From contig JANNQW010000056.1 in NCBI GenBank assembly GCA_031400955.1, forward strand, positions 1 through 20,587: DNA of 20,587 bases, written 5' to 3'. Of the stretch, positions 15,938 through 20,587 are shown one piece after another. Numbering within the stretch: position 1 is the first letter of the stretch; each line of letters starts with the position of its first letter. The notes beneath the pieces were generated by a model that worked only from the letters and a program-made list of their open reading frames with translations, made no database searches and was not told the origin of the DNA. The stretch comes from VFKE01 sp031400955 (GTDB lineage: Bacteria; Verrucomicrobiota; Verrucomicrobiia; Verrucomicrobiales; Verrucomicrobiaceae). Made by a program: the position numbers and the translations under genes.

Positions 15938-18900
15938 CTAACCAACGATCTTCCGCGCTTCAGCCAGCGCGTCTTCCAGCTTGTCGGCATCCTTGCCACC
16001 ACCTCTCGCGAAGTCAGGCTTCCCGCCGCCTTTGCCGCCGACGATGGGGGCGATGGTCTGGATGATCTTTCCGGCTTGCACCCTAGCTTGGAATTCCTTG
16101 TCCACATTCGCGGTGAGGACAACGGCTCCATTGAAGGAACCGCCAAGGATAATGATGCCATTGAACTGACTCTTAAGCGCATCGTTGACCGCCATCACGT
16201 AGTCACCATCAACAGCGCCAAGATTGGCGATAATCGCGTCATTGCTCGCGGAGGCGAGGAGTTCCTTGGCGCGAGCGCTGGCTTCGCGTTGTTGCGCGGC
16301 TTTAAGGTTCTTCTCCAGCGTCTTCTGCTGTTCGAGCAATGCCTCAATCTTCTTTTCTAGATCGTGCGTGCCTTGCGCGCTGACTTTGCCGGCGATGGTC
16401 TTAAGAAGATCGGCATCACTGCGCGCAGCGTTGTAAGCTTCGAGTCCGGCGATGGCTTCGATGCGGCGCACGCCGGCGGCGACGGCGCTTTCGCCGACGA
16501 GGCGGAAGAGGCCGATCTCGCCGGTGCCGCGCGTGTGCGTGCCGCCGCAGAGTTCCATGCTCCAGCCGTCGAGCTTGTGCGACTGGCCGCCGATCTGCAC
16601 GACGCGGACAAGGTCGCCATACTTCTCGCCAAAGAGGGCCATGATGCCGTGGTTGGCCTTGGCCTCGACATAGGGCACTTCGCTCCAGGAAACGGAATCG
16701 TTGTCGACGATGCGTTCGTTCACGAGGCGCTCGATGTCGCTGAGTTGCTGCGCGGTGAGCGCGGCGCTGTTGAAGTCGAAGGTGAGCTTGTCCGGCGTGA
16801 CTGATGAGCCTTTCTGTGTGGCGTCCTTGCTCACGACTTCGTGCAAGGCCCAATGCAGGATGTGCGTGACGGTATGATGGCGCTCGATGGCGCGACGACG
16901 TGGCGCATCGACGACGAGGCGCACAGTCGCATCGACGGCGGGTGTTTCATCACCTTCGAGGAAGTGCAGCCAGGTGTTGCCGACCTTGGTGGTGGCGCTG
17001 ATGGGGAAGGTATTCGCGCCGAGGATCAACTGGCCCGCATCGCCGACCTGTCCGCCCATCTCGGCGTAGCAGGTGGAGACATCGAGCACGACGGCATTCT
17101 TGTCTTTCATCGAGACGACTTCCAACACGCGCACATCGGCTTCCAGCGAGTCGTAACCGATGAACCGGGTCGGCGCCTTGGTTTCGATCTCGCTGACGGA
17201 GACGACTTGCTTGTTCTTCTTGCCAGCCTCGCGCGCGCGCTGCTTCTGCTCTTCCATGAGCTTCTCGAAGCCTGCGGTGTCCACAGTGAGTCCGCGTTCG
17301 CGGGCCATGAGTTCGGTGAGGTCGAGCGGGAAGCCTTGTTCGTCATACAACTTAAACGCGAATGCGCCGCTGATAAAAGCATTGGGGAGGACGGGCATCT
17401 TGCCCGTCTCAGCGAGCATCCTGCGAGCGTCATTCCCACGCTCCATCCCAGTCCAAGTCCAAAGCCACTCATATTTTTCATCCGCTCCGACCAGGCCGCC
17501 CTCCAATGGATTCCGGTAAACATAGAGAAATTTTTCCTCCAATTCCAAGTCGGAACGCATGAGCCGGTCACACGCTTCATCTTCCCATACTTTTGTGCCG
17601 GCGGTGTTCTCGGCTTTGTTGATTTCGTTGGCGGAGAATGACTTGATCGAGTGCAGGATTTCATCCAGGCCCCAGAAAACAGGATCGCCTGACGCATCGC
17701 CCGCTTTTACATGCGGCTGAATGATCACATGGACATGATCAGGCATGACGCACGCTGCGAAAAGGTCGTAGCGCTGGTTCTGAAAGTGTTTCCAGGCATC
17801 AAGGACGATGGTGCGCGATGCGGGAGTGAGCACCCGACGATTTTTCGTTGAGTATGAAATGTGGTAAATACCGTGCGGACGTTCGTAGTGCGGCAGGTGG
17901 CGCTTCCAGTATCGAGCGCCGGGGGCTTTTGATTCGCTCGCAGGATGCTCGCTGGGACGGGCTGGAAGCCCATCCTCCCCAATGCCCGCCAGTCGCGCGG
18001 CTTCGTCTTCGAAAAGTGTGATGCCCTTATCCAGCGTCCTGTTAAAGCTCTCCTCCTCCAGCTTGAGCACGGCTTTGACCTGCTCCTTCTTCGTGCGCAG
18101 TTCGGGGAACACGTCGCCCATGTGCTGGGCGATGACATCGACGAGCTTGTAGAAGAAGGGCTCTTTGAACTCGAGCGTGCGGCCATACTTCACGGCGCGG
18201 CGAAGAATGCGGCGGAGGGTGTAGTTGCGGTCGGAGTTGCCGGGCTGGATGCCGTCGGCGATGGCGAAGCTAAGCGTGCGCAGGTGGTCGGCGATAACGC
18301 GGAAGGCGACGTCAATTTTCTCCTGCTCGGTCACTGGGACGACATGGCCTTGAGCGTTGACCTTCGGCAGCGTGCTCTGGTAGGTCTTGCCGCACATCTT
18401 CGTCAGCTCGTCGAAGATGGGTTTGAAGACGTCGGTGTCGTAGTTGCTGATCTTGGCGTTCTCGAAGTCGGTGAAGTTCTTCGTGCCTTGGATGATGGAG
18501 ACGACGCGCTCGAAGCCCATGCCGGTATCGACATGCTTCGCGGGCAGCGGAACGAATGTGCCATCAGGGTTCGCGTTGTATTGGATGAAGACGTTGTTCC
18601 AAATCTCGATGCATCTCGCGTCGCTGCCGTTGACGAGCTTGGCTCCGGCGCGCTGGCGGTCTTCGTCGAGGTTCGGAGCGCCGGGCGTGAGGTCGATATG
18701 GATCTCGGTGCAGGGGCCGCAGGGGCCGGTGTCGCCCATCATCCAGAAGTTGTCCTTTTTGTTGCCGTTGACGATGTGAATGTCGGGATCGAGGCCGATG
18801 CTGCGAAATTTTTCCGCCCAAATGTCCCATGCCTCTTGATCGCGGTCGGCGGGATCGCCAGCGCTGGGTTGATAGATGGTGGCGAAGACTCGGGTCGCCG

Positions 18901-19300
18901 GAAACTTCCAGCGCTCGATCACCAGCTCCCATGCCCAGGAGATGGCTTCCTTTTTGAAGTAGTCGCCGAAGCTCCAATTGCCGAGCATCTCGAAGAGCGT
19001 GTGGTGGTAGGTGTCGAGGCCGACGTCTTCGAGGTCGTTGTGCTTGCCGCCGGCGCGGATGCATTTCTGAGTGTCGGCAGCGCGTGTGGGCAATCCTTTG
19101 TGCAGCACGCCGGGCCAGGTGTCCACGTCAGCGCTGCGCTCGCCGAGGAAGATGGGCACGAACTGGTTCATGCCCGCGTTGGTGAAGATACGCGCGCCGT
19201 CGCGGCTGGTGTAGCCGACGTTGTCGCTGGGGACAATGGTGTGGTCCTTCGATTTGAAGAAGTCGAGGAAGCTCTGACGAATCTGGGCGCTGGTCATCAT
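15938..19300 (-). CDS. alaS: Alanyl-tRNA synthetase interrupted in frame by a RAYT transposase domain
   Basis: Charges tRNA-Ala with alanine. From the ATG at 19300 the product has 1120 residues, about 200 more than expected. AlaS parts in order: catalytic core (TNAGMNQFVPIFLG, GGKHNDLEDVG, GDYFKKEA, DTGPCGPCTE), the tRNA-recognition region up to ARLAG (residue 439), the foreign insert (440-640), resumption at AFISGAFAFKLYD, the editing domain with its zinc ligands (His809, His813, Cys918, His922) and a C-Ala/DHHA1 domain with GGKGGGKPDFA. The frame stays open without a stop across the insert. Without it, RLAG-AF-ISG matches the spacing of E. coli LSG-DT-LDG as I recall it. An adjacent ATG at 19297 is an equal candidate; a start at 19423 is rejected. 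Whether the enzyme works with the insert is not shown by the sequence. Confidence 0.93.
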   Translation of the reverse strand: MMTSAQIRQSFLDFFKSKDHTIVPSDNVGYTSRDGARIFTNAGMNQFVPIFLGERSADVDTWPGVLHKGLPTRAADTQKCIRAGGKHNDLEDVGLDTYHHTLFEMLGNWSFGDYFKKEAISWAWELVIERWKFPATRVFATIYQPSAGDPADRDQEAWDIWAEKFRSIGLDPDIHIVNGNKKDNFWMMGDTGPCGPCTEIHIDLTPGAPNLDEDRQRAGAKLVNGSDARCIEIWNNVFIQYNANPDGTFVPLPAKHVDTGMGFERVVSIIQGTKNFTDFENAKISNYDTDVFKPIFDELTKMCGKTYQSTLPKVNAQGHVVPVTEQEKIDVAFRVIADHLRTLSFAIADGIQPGNSDRNYTLRRILRRAVKYGRTLEFKEPFFYKLVDVIAQHMGDVFPELRTKKEQVKAVLKLEEESFNRTLDKGITLFEDEAARLAGIGEDGLPARPSEHPASESKAPGARYWKRHLPHYERPHGIYHISYSTKNRRVLTPASRTIVLDAWKHFQNQRYDLFAACVMPDHVHVIIQPHVKAGDASGDPVFWGLDEILHSIKSFSANEINKAENTAGTKVWEDEACDRLMRSDLELEEKFLYVYRNPLEGGLVGADEKYEWLWTWTGMERGNDARRMLAETGKMPVLPNAFISGAFAFKLYDEQGFPLDLTELMARERGLTVDTAGFEKLMEEQKQRAREAGKKNKQVVSVSEIETKAPTRFIGYDSLEADVRVLEVVSMKDKNAVVLDVSTCYAEMGGQVGDAGQLILGANTFPISATTKVGNTWLHFLEGDETPAVDATVRLVVDAPRRRAIERHHTVTHILHWALHEVVSKDATQKGSSVTPDKLTFDFNSAALTAQQLSDIERLVNERIVDNDSVSWSEVPYVEAKANHGIMALFGEKYGDLVRVVQIGGQSHKLDGWSMELCGGTHTRGTGEIGLFRLVGESAVAAGVRRIEAIAGLEAYNAARSDADLLKTIAGKVSAQGTHDLEKKIEALLEQQKTLEKNLKAAQQREASARAKELLASASNDAIIANLGAVDGDYVMAVNDALKSQFNGIIILGGSFNGAVVLTANVDKEFQARVQAGKIIQTIAPIVGGKGGGKPDFARGGGKDADKLEDALAEARKIVG
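17379..17429. repeat. Left REP-like inverted repeat of the alaS element
   Basis: A 51-bp sequence that matches the reverse complement of 17935-17985 at 46 positions. It contains its own hairpin, ACGGGCA-TCT-TGCCCGT (17391-17407, 7-bp stem), and a conserved tail, CAGCGAGCATCCTGCGAGCG, directed into the element. A head of imperfect palindrome plus conserved single strand is the layout of REP sequences. Confidence 0.93.
17935..17985. repeat. Right REP-like inverted repeat of the alaS element
   Basis: Inverted partner of 17379-17429 with five mismatches, all clustered in and next to the hairpin. The internal hairpin here is GGGCT-GGA-AGCCC (17959-17971). The conserved 20-base inner tail and the 13-base outer end are identical in both copies, suggesting those are the parts the transposase reads. 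Confidence 0.93.
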
Positions 19301-19449
19301 GGGGGCGGGCGGAGGGTGGGCATAGAACGCCAGAAAGCAGTCCGGCTCAACGGCATTGTTCCTGCTTCTCGATTTATTCCTCTTCAATAATGACTTGAGT
19401 CTCAAGCCTCCGTTGGCATACACTGGGCAAACAACCCGCCCCTTCCATC
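19301..19449. promoter_or_regulatory. Divergent promoter region of alaS and the DUF4282 gene
   Basis: This 149-bp gap must drive alaS leftwards and the DUF4282/DUF4870 pair rightwards. It contains a perfect 13-bp palindrome, CTTGAG-T-CTCAAG (19394-19406), in its centre, a plausible operator. An AT-richer tract (19360-19395) lies on the alaS side. I cannot assign definite -35/-10 boxes. Confidence 0.35.
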
Positions 19450-19791
19450 ATGGACACCCCGCCCCCAGCCGCCCAGACCAAAAACGAAGTCGCCCAGGAA
19501 GCCCTGGGACTATTCAGCTCGCTCCTGGACTTTAACTTTGAGAAATTCGTCACTCCGAAACTGATCAGAGTGGGCTACTTTCTCATGCTGCTCGGCGTGA
19601 TCTCTTTTGCGCTGGTGTTCCTAGGCTCGCAACTGTGGACCTTCAAGCCTCTCACGATGCTGTTCGGCCTCATCATGACCCCGATGATACTGATCGTCGG
19701 CGCCATCGGTGCCCGCGTCTATGTTGAGCTCGTGATGCTGGCCTTCAAAATTCTCGAAACCCTCCAACGCATCGAAGCCAAACAAAAATAA
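19450..19791 (+). CDS. DUF4282 membrane protein
   Basis: A 113-residue inner-membrane protein. The FNFEKFVTPKLIRVGYFL segment leading into the first helix is the signature of DUF4282. Two transmembrane helices lie at about 41-60 and 68-90, with a charged amphipathic C-terminus (ILETLQRIEAKQK). Family function is unknown. The ATG at 19450 has no clear Shine-Dalgarno. It is followed 18 bases later by another small membrane protein, so the two likely form an operon. Confidence 0.82.
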   Translation: MDTPPPAAQTKNEVAQEALGLFSSLLDFNFEKFVTPKLIRVGYFLMLLGVISFALVFLGSQLWTFKPLTMLFGLIMTPMILIVGAIGARVYVELVMLAFKILETLQRIEAKQK

Positions 19792-19809
19792 CCTCCAATC
19801 CTCAAAACT

Positions 19810-20235
19810 ATGAACCCGACCGACAACCAGCCCACACCCTCCCCTGAATCATTACCCACGGCACCCGCAGTGCCGCCGATAACCCCCGTAGCCACTCAAA
19901 ACAAGAACGAGCAAAACATGGGGATGCTCTGCCACCTGTTGGCGCTGGCAGGCTGCCTCGTTCCCTTCGGCCACATCGTCGGGCCGCTCGTTTTGTGGAT
20001 GATTAAACGGGAAGAAATGCCATTTGTCGAAAGCCAGGGCAAAGAGTCACTCAACTTTCAGATCTCCGTCACCATCTACGGAATCGTGGCATTCATTTCG
20101 ATGTTCCTCCTGATCGGGTTTATTCTTTTGCCGGCGGTTCTGCTCTTTGACCTGGTCTGTGTGATACTCGCCTCGGTCGAAACTGCAAACGGCAAGCCCT
20201 ACCGTTACCCGCTCTGCATCCGACTCATCAAATAG
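19810..20235 (+). CDS. DUF4870 (Tic20-like) membrane protein
   Basis: A 141-residue membrane protein. Residues 1-33 are a Pro/Thr-rich cytosolic leader. The core fits DUF4870: MLCHLLALAGCLVPFGHIVGPLVLWMIKRE, the conserved FVESQGKESLNFQIS loop, two more helices (about 84-103 and 105-124), and a C-terminal NGKPYRYPLCIRLIK tail. The role is unknown. It lies 18 bases downstream of the DUF4282 gene on the same strand. Confidence 0.88.
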   Translation: MNPTDNQPTPSPESLPTAPAVPPITPVATQNKNEQNMGMLCHLLALAGCLVPFGHIVGPLVLWMIKREEMPFVESQGKESLNFQISVTIYGIVAFISMFLLIGFILLPAVLLFDLVCVILASVETANGKPYRYPLCIRLIK

Positions 20236-20242
20236 ACCGCCC

Positions 20243-20256
20243 GCCCCGTCCGGGGC
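20243..20256. repeat. GC-rich inverted repeat after the DUF4870 gene
   Basis: GCCCCG-TC-CGGGGC, a 6-bp stem, lies 8 bases past the stop codon. No T-run follows, so it is only a possible transcript-end hairpin. Confidence 0.4.
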
Positions 20257-20277
20257 CATAGTCACGCGGCAAGGGGT

Positions 20278-20299
20278 GACGGCAAGATGCCCTCGCTCC
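20278..20299 (+). repeat. Degenerate REP-like sequence related to the alaS element ends
   Basis: GACGGCAAGATGCCC followed by TCGCTCC closely resembles the GACGGGCAAGATGCCCGTC and CTCC portion of the left inverted repeat in alaS, read on the minus strand. One base is missing in each hairpin arm. It appears to be a decayed REP copy without a transposase. Confidence 0.5.
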
Positions 20300-20349
20300 T
20301 TGGCCGTGACGCACATGATTGTGCGACCGCTGCAAGGCTCAGGGCGCTT

Positions 20350-20587
20350 TTACTTTTTCTCGTCCAGGCCCTTCTCAATCTTATAAAGCACATGCGCGAT
20401 GTGCGGCTTGTTGACTCGGGTGCGTTGGAGTTCGCCGATTTGAAGGACTCCTCAATCCTGCGGAGTTCATACAACGACACCGACTGCGCGGCAGGCAGAT
20501 GCGACCCTCCCTTCACAATGCCGAGCAGGCGATCAACGTAATCAAGCTGCAAATCCTGCCTCATGGTGTTCACGGGCTGGAGAAGTT
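20350..20587 (-). pseudogene. Partial hypothetical gene with an apparent frameshift
   Basis: On the minus strand a protein-like frame enters from the right edge (MRQDLQLDYVDRLLGIVKG, then LPAAQSVSLYELRRIEES). Around 20440-20452 the good frame changes: the continuation LQIGELQRTRVNKPHIAHVL and YKIEKGLDEKK, ending at TAA (20350-20352), looks far more natural than the Arg/Ser-rich run that the first frame gives. One missing or extra base near GAGGAGTCCTTC explains this. The start is probably outside the window. I do not recognise the family. It is either a recent pseudogene or a sequencing error. Confidence 0.55.

Larger units (their letters stand above)
17379..17985 (-). mobile_element. RAYT (Y1 HUH tyrosine transposase) element inserted in alaS
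   Basis: A roughly 607-bp element bounded by 51-bp inverted repeats. It encodes a complete REP-associated tyrosine transposase (IS200-like Y1 superfamily) read in the alaS frame. Seen in order: YWKRHLPHYERPHGIYHISY, the HUH motif in MPDHVHVII (His522 and His524 of the fusion), the KSFSANEINK and VWEDEACDRLMRS helices, and the catalytic-tyrosine helix FLYVYRNPLEGGLV (Tyr593). These are the single-strand nicking and joining residues of the family. No ATG or TTG lies in frame between the element's edge and the HUH core; possible weak starts are CTG or ATT, or a GTG at 17833 that would lose the first strand. HUH transposases make no target duplication, and none is obvious. Confidence 0.9.

Noticed and set aside
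17381..17983. The insert in AlaS as an intein
   Set aside because: The first inserted residue is Ile rather than Cys/Ser/Ala, the residue after the insert is Ala rather than Cys/Ser/Thr, and no Hint-domain blocks are seen. The last residue is Asn, which is a coincidence. The body is clearly a Y1 HUH transposase.
17945..19390. A 481-codon open frame on the plus strand
   Set aside because: It lies antisense to the strongly recognisable alaS catalytic region, has no family features, and its composition (Val/Asp/Glu/Ala-rich) is typical of a shadow of a GC-rich gene.
19301..19423. A 41-residue N-terminal extension of AlaS from 19423
   Set aside because: The extension is unlike AlaS, and the family's normal N-terminus (TSAQIRQSFLDFFKSKDH) follows the ATG pair at 19300/19297.

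Overview
The window reads as a chromosomal segment of a Gram-negative bacterium, most likely a member of the Verrucomicrobiota. This is an inference from the gene styles (DUF6941-like, DUF4282 and DUF4870 proteins, the AlaS and S41 protease sequence types), fairly high GC, starts with poor or absent Shine-Dalgarno sequences, and GTG/GTGA start overlaps. It is not proved by a marker gene.

Layout. Bases 1-107 are a tandem heptamer repeat. Bases 108-2780 (minus strand) hold a small DUF6941-like gene and a class B penicillin-binding protein 2 (mrdA-type); rpe diverges from it (2877-3560). Bases about 3561-6690 form an accessory island with every gene on the minus strand: a DUF1439 protein and a secreted staphylococcal-nuclease-like protein, separated and bordered by integron attC-like sites, then an addiction-module/RelE-ParE pair and a RelB/MazF pair with duplicated flanks. 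Core genes resume on the plus strand: S41 C-terminal processing protease (ctpA-like) and tsaD with a GTGA overlap, a convergent DUF2007 zinc-ribbon protein, recG, a DegS-like serine protease and an OmpA-domain protein. The minus strand then carries alaS, a four-helix membrane protein and a DAHP synthase broken by one extra A. The right end has two small membrane proteins (DUF4282, DUF4870) and a partial, apparently frameshifted hypothetical gene.

The standout is alaS (15938-19300). An essential tRNA synthetase gene contains a complete REP-associated tyrosine transposase (RAYT, Y1 HUH family) bounded by near-perfect 51-bp inverted repeats. The alaS frame stays open through the whole element. 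Removing exactly 201 codons (17381-17983) would rebuild a contiguous AlaS that lines up without gaps with the E. coli AlaS sequence as I remember it. The predicted product is one AlaS polypeptide with an HUH endonuclease domain embedded before its editing domain. The transposase has no ATG or TTG start of its own in the element, so its expression may depend on alaS. A second, weaker discovery is a possible integron-less attC cassette cluster (CALIN-like) carrying nuclease and DUF1439 cargo.

How the genes work together: PBP2, the periplasmic proteases and the OmpA protein serve envelope growth and quality control; rpe and DAHP synthase belong to pentose phosphate and shikimate metabolism; tsaD and alaS serve tRNA modification and charging; recG serves replication-fork repair. 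The island adds stability (toxin-antitoxin) and exported functions.
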